From contig JAHDYR010000029.1 in NCBI GenBank assembly GCA_019828565.1, positions 62,001 through 126,000 on the forward strand: a stretch of 64,000 bases of DNA, written 5' to 3'. The translations under genes were made by a program, and so were the position numbers. The notes beneath the pieces were generated by a model. That model made no database searches. It saw only the letters and a program-made list of their open reading frames with translations, and was not told where the DNA came from. Of the stretch, positions 19,933 to 30,019 are shown piece by piece (positions within the stretch are counted from its first letter, which is position 1; each line of letters starts with the position of its first letter). Origin of the DNA: Carpediemonas membranifera (taxonomy: Eukaryota > Fornicata).

Positions 19933-22275
19933 ATGGGAGAAACTGGAAGGCCTGGACGGAGACCTCACCCGGATATGTACATGTGGCCCGACTTTCGGAC
20001 CCAAAAATTCCGACCCAGTTTATGGACTAGGAAAAGGGGAGAAATTTTGCACTCAACAATGCAGGTAGAAATACCGACAAGGATCAGGGATTCCACGCAG
20101 AAGCAGTGGGAGGACATCAGGGAACTACTGGACAGCTTCCTCGCTGAAAGGAACGATTCAAGGACTCTACTTCTTCGTAGAACAGGCAAGTTTACAGGAA
20201 AGTCGCTCAATGCGAACTCCAAAGGACGCAAGGAAGTAATCATGAACGCCAGACGCATCCTCTTCGCAACCGGCGTCACTGACAACAAGGACATCATCCT
20301 CAGGAACCCATGCGGCATCCACGGCCTCCGCGACCTTTTCTACATGCTCACAGAGGCGCTCAACCCCAGAGACGAGGAAGCAAAGGACATGGCACAGGCA
20401 CTGGAGCCCAAGACGCTGAAAGCGGGCTTCACTGGCATGGCAAGATGGCCATCTGAGAAGGACATCGAGACGGCGATCCTCAAGCCGAAGGAAGATGGGC
20501 CCATCGAATGGGATGTAGACAGGGACAGCGTCAAGAAGGCCGAAGGGTCGTTCATACTGGTATCAGGGGCTCATGGAGACGAGGCCGTAGAAGGCGTGCC
20601 TTACGACAAGGTATGGGATCCGGCAAACCAAGGCCCGGTCACCAGAGTGGCCTACGAGCAAGAGGACGGCAAGTACAGGGTCATCCTAGAGCTAAGCGAC
20701 ACGTCAGCATGGTCCATCAGCCGCTTCATGGAGGAGGCTAGGGACATCCTCAGGCTTCAGGCACCGGAGGCCCCGGCCATATGGCAGGCAGCATGGAACA
20801 AGTCAGGGATCTACCTGAAGGGCAGAACCAATATCCTGGGCGAAGGGGAGGAGACCCCCCTTAGCAACGAGCCGCCGTTCCGGAAGGTGAGGCTGGAAGT
20901 GCTCAAGGCCACCTCGGTCCGCAGCAATAGGGACGAACATGCCGATCTGGACAGGTCGTCCGCTAGCACGGTCATCGACGGAGACGAGGAGCAACATGTC
21001 AAGGACAAGGAGGAACGACGCCAGCAGGCCACCATGCCCGGCAGAAGAAGCCTCGACGACAGCCTCCTGGAAGTGAACAAGGACATGGTCGGGGCCAACC
21101 AAGGCAAGATCGACCAGGACGAGGAGGTCGACTCAAACAAGGTCAGCAGCCAGCCGCCGAGGATGCCTAGAAAGGACAAGGAGAAACGACTGGTGATCGG
21201 AGCCATCGACTTCGAGTGCGCAGACCCTGGCGTCAAGAAGGCAGGGATCCCTGCCATCCCGGTTGAGGGCGGGATCGTACTCTTTGACCTCAGCACTGGG
21301 GACATTCTTGGACACGGGCATGGCCTGTATTACCAGGACATACCGGCAGCAAGCATGGACCAAGCGAGGTACACGGCATGGGCAGTGACGGGGCTGCCGC
21401 CGGCCACCTTCGTGGAGGTCGGGACGGGGCGGCCGCCGATCGAGTATGAGAAGCACATACATACTTTCAGGGACTGGGCCAACCGCCTGGCGGCTCAGCT
21501 GGCAAGGATCGAAAGGTCGGAGGGTTGGAAGATAATCATGTATGCAAAGGGGGTGGAGATGGAAAGCTTCCTCCTCACGAACCCCACAAATGGACTGGAG
21601 CAAGGAACCAGGGAATTCTTCCAAGCTAGGCTGGTGGACGAGAAGAAGCTACCAGAGATCCTGGAGAACAACGGCAAGGAGGAGGCTGGCCAAAACCTCA
21701 GGGACAACCTCGACAAGGCCAACTACCTGGAAGCAGTAACAACATGGTCAAATGGATGGCAGAACAGGAGCGAGCCCAAGGGAGTCTGTCCGTACCACAG
21801 ACACACCGCGGGTTGCTACCACTGTGGGTTGGCGGATACAGTAGTCTTCACAGCCAGGATCAGGGCCCTATGCAAGGAGAGGATGAGCACCCCAGACGTC
21901 TACCACTACATGGGTAAGGCACTCGACAAGACCATGGAAGCAGTCGGGAAGGCGGAGCCGGGCATGGATATCATGGGAGGCCCGGAATTCGCGACAAGGA
22001 GGGACACCTTTGAGATCTTCGGCACGTACCCGATCGGGGACGCAAGGGACGTCAGCAGGGAAGTCGGCGACAGGATCCTCGTAGTCCCGGACAACGGACA
22101 CCGCTTCGGCATCGGCTTCGGGTTCGGGGAGGTTCTGTTGGGCATGAAGGGCATCTTACTGGCCCCCCTCACAATCATGGACAACGAAGGAGTGCTGGAG
22201 AGAAGCCCGCTATGGACCATCATGGAAGAGCCACGGCTAACCAGCTCCGCATGGTACGCGTCAGGAAGGGCCTAG
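19933..22275 (+). CDS. Long ORF with a Maelstrom-like DEDDh nuclease domain
   Basis: 780 codons as read. Residues 1-340 form a region I do not recognise and 340-415 a charged linker. Residues 420-640 look like an RNase H-fold DEDDh exonuclease: D426 and E428 in AIDFE, YAKGVEMESFLL (537-548) at the position of motif II, and HCGLAD with H630 and D635 as the H-x4-D motif III. A probable zinc site (C619, H622, C628 or C631, with E542) and the HGHGLYYQDIP segment match the pattern of the Maelstrom domain, known from animal piRNA-pathway proteins. The frame ends early because one A, present in the right copy, is missing near 22225. The ORF continues to 23437 in other frames. The function in the element is unknown. 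Confidence 0.6.
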   Translation: MGETGRPGRRPHPDMYMWPDFRTQKFRPSLWTRKRGEILHSTMQVEIPTRIRDSTQKQWEDIRELLDSFLAERNDSRTLLLRRTGKFTGKSLNANSKGRKEVIMNARRILFATGVTDNKDIILRNPCGIHGLRDLFYMLTEALNPRDEEAKDMAQALEPKTLKAGFTGMARWPSEKDIETAILKPKEDGPIEWDVDRDSVKKAEGSFILVSGAHGDEAVEGVPYDKVWDPANQGPVTRVAYEQEDGKYRVILELSDTSAWSISRFMEEARDILRLQAPEAPAIWQAAWNKSGIYLKGRTNILGEGEETPLSNEPPFRKVRLEVLKATSVRSNRDEHADLDRSSASTVIDGDEEQHVKDKEERRQQATMPGRRSLDDSLLEVNKDMVGANQGKIDQDEEVDSNKVSSQPPRMPRKDKEKRLVIGAIDFECADPGVKKAGIPAIPVEGGIVLFDLSTGDILGHGHGLYYQDIPAASMDQARYTAWAVTGLPPATFVEVGTGRPPIEYEKHIHTFRDWANRLAAQLARIERSEGWKIIMYAKGVEMESFLLTNPTNGLEQGTREFFQARLVDEKKLPEILENNGKEEAGQNLRDNLDKANYLEAVTTWSNGWQNRSEPKGVCPYHRHTAGCYHCGLADTVVFTARIRALCKERMSTPDVYHYMGKALDKTMEAVGKAEPGMDIMGGPEFATRRDTFEIFGTYPIGDARDVSREVGDRILVVPDNGHRFGIGFGFGEVLLGMKGILLAPLTIMDNEGVLERSPLWTIMEEPRLTSSAWYASGRA

Positions 22276-23437
22276 GGGCAGCAAGGGAGGAGGACATCAT
22301 AACCATGGCCATGCTATACGAGTGGTGGCCCTCGAAGGAGGCTACGGCTCATCAAGGAGTCTGGGGCTGCGACGACCTAGCAGAGAGCCTCAGGGACTAT
22401 GAGAAGGTCATAGTCAACGTCAAGGCCCCCCAGGAACAGGGGTAGGATCACCCTAGGGGCGAGCTTCATCCCGAGAGACTGGGGCATGGTCAGGGTCAGC
22501 GAGGCTGGGACCATCCTAAGCCGCATGCGCAAGGAAGGGGCCAGACTAGTCTCGGCAGCTATCCCGGACGAGCCCAGAGCCAACACAGTCAATGTCCCAG
22601 GCATCACGTATGTCCCCACCATCGACGGAAAGTCCGAACAGCCATACCAAAGTAGGTTCTTCGACAACGGCCTGGAGGAAAAGGCGAGGCGGATTAGCAC
22701 CAGGATGGTGGGCAGGCACTTCGGCCAGGACGCGGATCAAGGACATCACGACCAGCATGGAGACAGGGAAGAGGACAGAAGGGTAGGACACGGAGCCGGC
22801 GGTAGAGCTGGTGTCAGAGCTGACGACAGAACCGGCGACAGAGCTGGTAACATGAACAGGACCTCGGATCGTAACCACGGAGGAGACGACAGGGAGAGAC
22901 AGGACAACACGGGAACGCAGATGAGAGGCTCGTTCAGCGGGAACACCTGGGCCGGTAGAGGCTCAGAGGGAGGCATGGACAACAGCAAGGATCACTCTTC
23001 CTCCACGACGCTCAAGCGCAAGGAGGGCAGCACGAGTAGGATCATGGACTCCGGACAGCGGAAAGAGAAGCAGGCACGAAGAGGACATGGACTGGGAGTC
23101 TGGAAGCAGACAGGCAACCGGCATGGACTCGGAGAAGCTGCGGCTCCGAAAGCAGTTGGCAGAGGCGCAACAAGAGATCTCAGCGCTCAAGGCTGCCCGA
23201 CTCATGCAAGAGCAAGGCCACGGAAGGTTGGTGCTCTCCGGCGTCGCGACTAAGCCCAGCAAGGAGAAGCCCACGATCCCCCGGCACAAGCACAAGAAGG
23301 CTAAGAAGGCCAAGCAGATCTCACCCATGGACCTGATGACCCAGTTCATCACGGTAATGCAGAGTCTACAAGGACAGCAAGTGAGTCAGGCCGAGGACAG
23401 CTGCAGCGGCAGTGGGGAGTCCACGGAGGAGGAGTAA
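22212..23437 (+). pseudogene. C-terminal part of the Maelstrom-type ORF, frame broken
   Basis: Continues the ORF after the one-base loss near 22225: a globular piece (GAAREEDIITMAMLYEWWPS), then ARLVSAAIPDEP, then a long Arg/Asp/Gly-rich low-complexity region (22730-22980). The end is a predicted coiled coil (LRLRKQLAEAQQEISALKA) and a lysine-rich, acidic tail (SGSGESTEEE). A break in the C6 run near 22430 is shared with the right copy. An extra C near 23052 is unique to this copy. The basic and coiled-coil parts could bind nucleic acid and self-associate, as LINE ORF1 proteins do. Confidence 0.55.
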
Positions 23438-23973
23438 GGACATGGTAAAGCAGTATTCTTTCAAGGAACAAGCAACATTTTCTTTATAATTCACAAGCCC
23501 TGGCTCCCACCCAGGGCCCGGCATTAGCTGAAATGCACTGCCGGTAGGCTGTAGCGGCAGCCAAAGGGGGGTCACGTCATATCGTCCCCCTCCTAAGTAC
23601 CCTGCCCGAAGAATGGAAGGTCACCAGGTAAGAAAGAAAAGAAAGAAATTTATGGTGCTTGGATTCTGACCCCGGACTGAGCTTGTTTCCCGTTGTCTTG
23701 GAGCTGAGTGCCCCGGGGTACTGCCTATTTCCCGTGGCAAACTGGTCAGCAGCGTTTGCCTTGGGCTTTCGGTGCTACTGTCTCCGCGGAAAGCCGATTC
23801 CAATCGCCCCAGAGGCCCTGCGGCCATCTCCGTGCAAATATGCTTTCCTGTCTCCCTGAAAGTCCGGCAACTATCCGGGGAGCCTGGGGGTCTGTCCTCG
23901 GGGCATTGACAGGCAGGATCGTCCTGCAGAACCTTGACTATGACACTCCTTGCTTCCCTGCAGTCCTTGTAGA

Positions 23974-24048
23974 TGTGACATGTTAGAGATGGAACGGAGA
24001 ACTGTTTACATAAAGTGCACTGCAGGTTGTGCAGGATAACCCATCACA
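23974..24048 (-). repeat. 3' LTR of G3, 75 bp
   Basis: Identical to 28611-28685. Begins TG and ends CA on either strand reading (TGTGAC...ATCACA on plus). The purine tract is next to it at 24049-24058. Confidence 0.95.
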
Positions 24049-24068
24049 CTTCCCCTCCGGAGGGCGAC

Positions 24069-25225
24069 CTAGCGGCGTCCGCGAGTGCGGAACTTGCGCT
24101 TATAGCGGTCGAACAAAGGGCGCAGGTGCGGGTTGGTCTGGAGGTAATCGTCAAGGGCTGACAGCTGGTCGTAGTAGGCGTTATACGGGATGTAACTGTC
24201 TTCAGAATCTTCGAGGCCCTGCCAATGGATAAGCATTTCGAGGCGGCCAGAGCGTTCGCGATGCCCGACGATGGACTCGACAGGCTGTTCGTCCTGTTCG
24301 AACCCGACCAGGGTCTCAAGGTCCTTGAGCGACGTGTTATGGGCACGTTTGAACGGCACGAGGCGATCGGCATGTACGAGTAGCTCGGCCTTCGTGACCA
24401 GGTCCTGGAGGCGGTAGGTATTGGGGCTCTTCCCTTCCCCCACCATGCGGACAGGGCCGCGAATAGGGGCGAGGATTTTGGATGGAGTCTTCGTGGGGTA
24501 GCGTACGAGGACGAGTTCCTGGTCTTTCCAGGGGAACTCTAGAGTGTTGGCAGAGGAGGCCTTGGACTGCTCGTACGCCTCGATGCGCTGGCGGGCGAGG
24601 TCCTGAACCGCTTTCACGTCGGATTGGAATTTCTTGATTGCGGCTTGGGTTCTCTGGGAGGTGAGGTTGAGGAGTTGAATCGCGTCTTCAAGCTGGTTGT
24701 CCGACAGAGTGGTGAGTCTGGTAGTTGAGCCGAAGAGGATCTCGAACGGCGAAAACCCGGTGGTGGCGTGGGTGGATGAGTTGACGACGTGTTGGACGAA
24801 TGGTATCAGGTCGACCCAGTCGGTTGACTTAGCGTCGATCAGCAGTGCGCGGAGGCGGCGCATGATAGTTCCGTTGGTCCGCTCGACGATGCCGTTGGAC
24901 TGTGGATGGTATGCCGTGCTGAAGCGGTGGTTGAGTGTGAGGTGTCGGTTGAGCTCGGCGATGAAGGCGTTGCGGAACTGAGATCCTTGGTCTGTCTGAA
25001 TCTGCTTGGGCAGTCCGAACTGAGCCCATAGGTGGAGCATGGCAGTTGCGGCTTCCGCGGCTGAAGTGCTCTTGGTAGGATGGAGGAGCACGTATTTCGA
25101 AAATGTATCGATGAAGACGACGATATGGGCGAACCCATCGCAGTTAGGCAGGGGCCCGATCGTGTCGATCTGCACGGACTCGAATGGGGACAGGGTCTGG
25201 GTGGAGTGCCAGGGGTTGAGGTCTT
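24069..25225 (-). CDS. Integrase core and chromodomain of G3
   Basis: Continues the polyprotein after the one-base shift. The catalytic residues lie in QIDTIGPLP, TDQGSQF and YHPQSNGIVERTN. The linker is followed by VRYPTKTPSKILAPIRGPV and a diverged chromodomain (VESIVGHRERS...IHWQGLEDSEDSY). The end, RPLFDRYKRKFRTRGRR, is shared with the plus-strand remnant at 37421. The protein inserts the cDNA; the chromodomain probably guides it to marked chromatin. Confidence 0.9.
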
Positions 25226-28200
25226 CTTGTGGGCCTTCAGCTTCTGGCAGACTGGGCAGGTGGCCACATAAGTGGCGACGTCGTCGCGCATAGACTTCCA
25301 GGAGTGGCCGGCGGCCTTGAGGTTGCGGATCGTCTGGTCGACCGCGACGTGTGCGAACTTCCCAGCATGCGCCTGGACGATGGTGTCGAGATGGTCGTCC
25401 GTCGTTGACTCGTCCGCGCTGGCGCGGACGGGGGGCCTGGATAGGGCGTCGGCGACGAGGTTTGACGAGCCCGGAATGTGCCGGATCTCGAACGGGTATT
25501 CTGAGAGGATTAGGCGCCACCTTGTCAGCTTCCGGGTGCCCTCCTCTGATTTCATCAACAGCCAGACCAAGTTCCGGTGGTCTGTTGAGATTGAGAATGG
25601 CTTGAGCTTGAGCAGGCTACTGAACTCGGGGCGGGTGACACAGAAGACGATTGCGTACAGCTCCTGCTCGACAGTAGCCCATCGGCGTTGGGTGTCCGTG
25701 AAGGTTTTGGAGAAGAAGGCGAGAGGACGTTTGGTGCCGTCCTTATGCTGCCAGAGGACGCCGCCCAAGGCGATCGTGGAGGCGTCCGTCTCGAGGGTCC
25801 ATGTGGCGTTGAGGTCCGGGAGGGCCAGGGCCTCGTGGCTGGTGGACAGTTCCTTCATACGGGCGAAGGCCCTGTCATGCTGCTCAGTCCAAGGAAGCTT
25901 GTCGCTGCCCTTGGGTGACCCTTTCAGGAGGTCGTTCAGCGGGCCGGTGGATTCGGCAGCTGCGGCGGCGAGAGTGGGGATGTAGGCGGCAAGGTGGTTG
26001 AACTTCCCCATGGTCCGGCGGAGTTCTGTGACGGTCGTCGGGGGCTGCAGGTTAAGGATGGCGTCCACGCGGGACTGGGCGATGGAGCGGCCACGCGCGT
26101 CGATCACGAACCCGCATACTTCGACCTGGTTAGCGCCGATCACGCACTTGTCCGCGCGAAGACGCAGGTTACAGTCGTCGAGGCGTTCGAGGGTCGTTCT
26201 GAGAGTTGAAAGGAAGTCGTCTTGACTGCGGGCGAAGAGGAAGATGTCGTCTATGTAGACTCTGACACCGGGGATGCCCTCCAAAAGCGACTCCATGGCC
26301 CTTTGGAACTTCGCGGGGGCGTTAGTGAGGCCAAAGGGTACGCGCAAAAACTCATAGTGGTGATCTGGGACCGAGAAGGCGGTCAGGGGGATCGAGGCGG
26401 GGTCGACCCGTTGTTGCCAGTATGAGGTGCGGAGATCAAGGCTCGCGAAATAAGAGCATCCGCTGGCCTCGTGTGGGAGCTCGCGAAGGTCCGGGAGGGG
26501 AAATGCGTCCGGAACGGTCACGTCGTTCAGTGCGTTGTAGGCTACACAGAACCGGGGGTCTCCATTTTTCTTGGTTGCCATGGTGTGGGGGGACGCATAC
26601 GAGGATTTCGAGTCCCGGATGATGCCTAGACGGCGCATCTTCTCGATCTCGGCTTGTGCAGCCGAGCCGGGGGTCCCAACAAGGGGGCGGGGCCTGCACT
26701 TGATCGGCGTCGAAGACGTGAGTTCGATCACATGCGGCTCCAGGTCGCTTCCTTCCGGGTGTAGCGTCGCGTTGAACAGGCGAGGTCGTTCTGCCACTAT
26801 AGCACGGACCAGAGATTGGAACTCGGGCCCGTGGTCGTCTGGCACCGTAACGGAGAGGTACTCGTCGTCTGTCGACACCTCCACCAGGTCGGCGTCCAAC
26901 ATGTGGTGGTCCTCAAGGTCGTCTGGATCGCCCATTGAGGCGGGCATGATGACCAGGCGGTCGTTGGCGATGTACCCAAGGTGGGCAAGAAGGTCCTTAC
27001 CAACGAGGACTCGTCCGCTGTCACCCTTGATGACGTGGAGGGGCCAGACGGTCGTAACAGGGCGTCCGTCTACGCTAGGGAGCGTGATGGCGGCGACAGC
27101 GCGCTTACCAGTGGAGATGGTCTTGTTCTCGGCAGATGTGATCACAAGGCTCGAGTCTTCGGTTGAAAGAGCAAGCTCTTCGGCCTTGGCTGCAGAGATG
27201 GTGCAAACATCGGCTCCCGTATCAAGTTTCCCGTTACAAGGAGTTCCATCGATGTTCACCGTGGTGTTGATCGGAACAGAGGTGGTGTGAACCTCATCGG
27301 CAGAAGCTGCCTTCTTCTGGAGGTATATGCAGTTTTCTGTCGTGTGTGTGGAGTTGTAGCCGTGGTGCTTGCAGAAGTTGGAGAACCGCTCGGGGATTCG
27401 GAACTTCTTGCGGTCCTTAAACTGCGCGTAGCGGTCGCCGGAATCGAGCAGCCGGGGCTCCGGGAGGTCGTTGGCGTCGCTGCGGTCCTGGCTGTCCTCT
27501 CGGGCGGATGTCTCGGGCTTCTGCGGAGTGTCGGGCCGGCCATCGCGAGCGTGACGTGGCTTCTTGGGAGGCTTCGAAGGTGTCGAAGCCTCCTTGAACG
27601 CGCGCCAGGGTATCACGACGTTGCCCTCGTGGTCCACGGCGAGATCGCGGAGGGCTGCGATGCATTCGGCGGTGTTGCGGCGCTGGCCGTCAGCATCCGT
27701 CTCGACCAGGGCTTTGTACAGTGTCTTTGCGGCGCTGGTGTATCCTTCGAGGGCGAAACCAGCAACGATGTCACGCGTGGTGCTCTCGGGGAGGCGTGCG
27801 TAGTTGGTTGCGTCGACGTCCGGGTTGAAGGCGTTGAGGAGGTTCTCGACCTTGCTGAGCGCGAGCCTGTGCTGCGCCGAGGGGCCGAATAGAGTGGGGT
27901 GGGACGAGCTTGCAAGGGCAGCAAGCCGGGTGCCCCTGTCCGTGGAAGGCATCAGGGCTAAGTATAGGTGAGGGAGAATGGTCTCGGCCTCAGCAGCGAG
28001 GCGTTGGCGGAGGCTGGAGGTGTCTGCCACAGGGACCGAGGAGGGCAGACCCTCGTTCGCCGAACTAACGAAGTCCGCGCTGCGCGAGGGCTCGTCATCG
28101 AGCGGGTTGGCCAGGCAGGTGTAGGTCAGGAGGGAGATGGGTTGGCCTGGATCGGCCCGGAGGAGGGATGCGGTGTCCTGTAGCTCTTCCATAGTGTCGT

Positions 28201-28618
28201 CGAACAGGGCTTGGGCCCTGCGGAACGCAGGCTTCGTAAGGCTCGAGCCCTTGTACCGCGCCTCGGCGGCCGCGCAGAGGAGGAATAGGTCATCCTCCAG
28301 AAGGGCCTTGATCGCCCGGAGGCGCTTCGAGATGAGGTGGGAACGCGGGGAGAATGCCGGTTCCCCTGCATCGCGTTTGCTTCCCTCGGTGTCGCTAATG
28401 AGGGATTTGGTGAGCTCTTCGAACGTCGGGAACGCTTCCGAATGGCGCCATGAAGCCTTAATGAGTTCAAGGCTCTTGGCCGTGAGGCAGTTGAAGAACG
28501 AGCGCGGATGCTTCACGTTCAGGACCTCACGGGCCCACTTTTCGTGAGCGGCGTGGAGCGTCTTGGCGTCTGAAACGCTCTGGATAGTGTGAGCATCAGA
28601 ATATCGATATTGTGACAT
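24839..28618 (-). CDS. Gag-Pol of G3: gag, protease, RT, RNase H, start of integrase
   Basis: A frame of 1,259 codons starting in the last eight bases of the LTR (MSQYRYSDA). Gag is long and helical and ends in a CxxH...HxTxxC finger (CKHHGYNSTHTTENC). Then come a protease with KLDTGADVCTI, RT with VPFGLTNAPAKFQRA and YIDDIFLFA, RNase H with ETDAST and VADALSRPP, and the integrase zinc finger ending CPVCQKLK. After about 25220 the true integrase sequence continues in another frame, so the last 130 codons listed are out of frame. In this young element the shift may be a sequencing error. Confidence 0.9.
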   Translation of the reverse strand: MSQYRYSDAHTIQSVSDAKTLHAAHEKWAREVLNVKHPRSFFNCLTAKSLELIKASWRHSEAFPTFEELTKSLISDTEGSKRDAGEPAFSPRSHLISKRLRAIKALLEDDLFLLCAAAEARYKGSSLTKPAFRRAQALFDDTMEELQDTASLLRADPGQPISLLTYTCLANPLDDEPSRSADFVSSANEGLPSSVPVADTSSLRQRLAAEAETILPHLYLALMPSTDRGTRLAALASSSHPTLFGPSAQHRLALSKVENLLNAFNPDVDATNYARLPESTTRDIVAGFALEGYTSAAKTLYKALVETDADGQRRNTAECIAALRDLAVDHEGNVVIPWRAFKEASTPSKPPKKPRHARDGRPDTPQKPETSAREDSQDRSDANDLPEPRLLDSGDRYAQFKDRKKFRIPERFSNFCKHHGYNSTHTTENCIYLQKKAASADEVHTTSVPINTTVNIDGTPCNGKLDTGADVCTISAAKAEELALSTEDSSLVITSAENKTISTGKRAVAAITLPSVDGRPVTTVWPLHVIKGDSGRVLVGKDLLAHLGYIANDRLVIMPASMGDPDDLEDHHMLDADLVEVSTDDEYLSVTVPDDHGPEFQSLVRAIVAERPRLFNATLHPEGSDLEPHVIELTSSTPIKCRPRPLVGTPGSAAQAEIEKMRRLGIIRDSKSSYASPHTMATKKNGDPRFCVAYNALNDVTVPDAFPLPDLRELPHEASGCSYFASLDLRTSYWQQRVDPASIPLTAFSVPDHHYEFLRVPFGLTNAPAKFQRAMESLLEGIPGVRVYIDDIFLFARSQDDFLSTLRTTLERLDDCNLRLRADKCVIGANQVEVCGFVIDARGRSIAQSRVDAILNLQPPTTVTELRRTMGKFNHLAAYIPTLAAAAAESTGPLNDLLKGSPKGSDKLPWTEQHDRAFARMKELSTSHEALALPDLNATWTLETDASTIALGGVLWQHKDGTKRPLAFFSKTFTDTQRRWATVEQELYAIVFCVTRPEFSSLLKLKPFSISTDHRNLVWLLMKSEEGTRKLTRWRLILSEYPFEIRHIPGSSNLVADALSRPPVRASADESTTDDHLDTIVQAHAGKFAHVAVDQTIRNLKAAGHSWKSMRDDVATYVATCPVCQKLKAHKKTSTPGTPPRPCPHSSPCRSTRSGPCLTAMGSPISSSSSIHFRNTCSSILPRALQPRKPQLPCSTYGLSSDCPSRFRQTKDLSSATPSSPSSTDTSHSTTASARHTIHSPTASSSGPTELSCAASAHC

Positions 28619-28685
28619 GTTAGAGATGGAACGGAGAACTGTTTACATAAAGTGCACTGCAGGTTGTGCAGGATAACCCATCACA
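28611..28685 (-). repeat. 5' LTR of G3, 75 bp
   Basis: On the minus strand it ends ATGTCACA and is followed by ATATCGATAT. With the last A this is the 12-bp palindrome AATATCGATATT. The gag-pol ATG lies inside the LTR at 28616-28618. Confidence 0.95.
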
Positions 28686-29260
28686 TAGAGCCGTTCAGCC
28701 ACGGCACCCTCTCGTCTGTCCGGTTCCCCAATTCCATGCCCCCTCGACTCTGTTAAGAAGCCTACCCGAAGGCGGGGAAAGTGACTAAGTCCATGCTGTC
28801 TACCCCGGTTAGGTGGCGTGGGTCAGGGCATGGGTGGTGTACCCCCAGGCACTAGGCCTGGTTGTCCTGTTACCCCTTACAACATTTCGCTTGCACTACA
28901 TGTCCTTGGTTTCCCATGTCGTTAACAAGGGCGGCAGGGGCACCTGTGCCCCTCCGACCCCCGTGGCCAGTCCCTGCAGTTTCCTTGGGGTCCCAACGAG
29001 TGGTGCAACCATATGAATATGGATTTCCTTGACCTTATCCTTGCTCTGTCCTTGTTGCATGTCCTTTCTTTCTTATTTCTGGTCTGTCCTTCCTGTTATT
29101 TCCTTGCAGTCGTTCCTTCCCTTGCTTTGGTTCCTGGCTACCGGGATACGTGGGGCCTTTCCTCACTGATCCCAGGAGCTTAGCACCAGCGAGGGTGGTC
29201 CATGGCTGATTCCTTGTCCATCCCTTCCCGGTCCTGGAGTCAGGGGTTCATGACATGCTT

Positions 29261-29716
29261 CTATTCCACCTTGAAGCTGTTGTAAACCTTTGCCAGTTCC
29301 CGTAGTCCTGCCGTGAGGCCTTCCCAAATGTCCTCCGAGCCCCATATTATTAGTTGCTGTAATTCTAGGATGGGTCTTTCCTGGTACCATTCGCCCTGGG
29401 GGCCCTGCCTTACTTCCAAGTCCTTAGTTTTGTGCTTCGCTGCTGTCCACAGCTTTGTCCAAGCTTCTCCCCTGTCTACTGCCGGGCATTCACAGATTAT
29501 GTGCGCTGCCGATCCTAGCCTCTGGCCCTCTGCCCACTCCCTGATCATTTCCTGCTTCCTTGCTGGTCCTGGCTTTTCCCTAATGATCCTGTAGAACAGG
29601 CTCACCTCCGACTCCTCCGAGCATAGGGGGCATAGTCTGCTAATTTCTCTCTTCAGGTCAGCGCCTTGGGCCAGCTCTGTGATGGCTCTCATAGGGCCCT
29701 CCCCTCTCTCTGCCGA
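29261..29716 (-). pseudogene. C-terminus of the LINE ORF2-type protein, left arm
   Basis: Encodes the end of a LINE reverse-transcriptase protein with the typical late zinc knuckle (CPLC...HIICECP), then a helical tail ending YNSFKVE. The RT and endonuclease domains are not present. Confidence 0.65.
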
Positions 29717-30019
29717 GCAAGGAAGCAGGAAATGATCAGGGAGTGGGCAGAGGGCCAGAGGCTAGGATCGGCAGCGCACATAATCTGTGAATGCCCGGCA
29801 GTAGACAGGGGAGAAGCTTGGACAAAGCTGTGGACAGCAGCGAAGCACAAAACTAAGGACTTGGAAGTAAGGCAGGGCCCCCAGGGCGAATGGTACCAGG
29901 AAAGACCCATCCTAGAATTACAGCAACTAATAATATGGGGCTCGGAGGACATTTGGGAAGGCCTCACGGCAGGACTACGGGAACTGGCAAAGGTTTACAA
30001 CAGCTTCAAGGTGGAATAG
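29717..30019 (+). pseudogene. C-terminus of the LINE ORF2-type protein, right arm
   Basis: Starts within the zinc-knuckle region (ARKQEMIREWAEG) and runs to the same YNSFKVE end. The first two cysteines of the knuckle are lost at the junction. Confidence 0.6.

Larger units (their letters stand above)
19490..23629 (+). mobile_element. Maelstrom-type element, left copy
   Basis: A 4.1-kb unit with one long ORF (19933-23437), 440 bp of 5' sequence and a 190-bp 3' region. Its 3' boundary, GGAAGGTCACCAGGT at 23615-23629, abuts the tail of an oppositely oriented LINE. Its 5' side borders the interrupted gypsy integrase. No RT or transposase is seen inside. The 5' region includes a short open stretch (GIKVSSWNV) that recalls the start of LINE endonucleases, but nothing follows to support that. 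Confidence 0.6.
23974..28685 (-). mobile_element. Gypsy chromovirus G3 with 75-bp LTRs, nested in a LINE
   Basis: Identical 75-bp LTRs (23974-24048, 28611-28685), with the 4-bp duplication TAGA at 23970-23973 and 28686-28689. Comparison with the right arm, where the target (CTTGTAGAGCCG) is uninterrupted, confirms both boundaries. On the minus strand the polypurine tract GGAGGGGAAG directly precedes the 3' LTR. The LTR identity shows this is a very recent insertion, later than the inverted duplication. Confidence 0.97.
23630..29716 (-). mobile_element. LINE 3' part, left arm, interrupted by G3
   Basis: The GAAA-repeat tail (23630-23648) and 3' UTR run to 23973, are cut by gypsy G3, and resume at 28686 to end at 29716 inside the last ORF. 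It meets the right-arm LINE head to head at 29716/29717. 5'-truncated. Confidence 0.85.
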
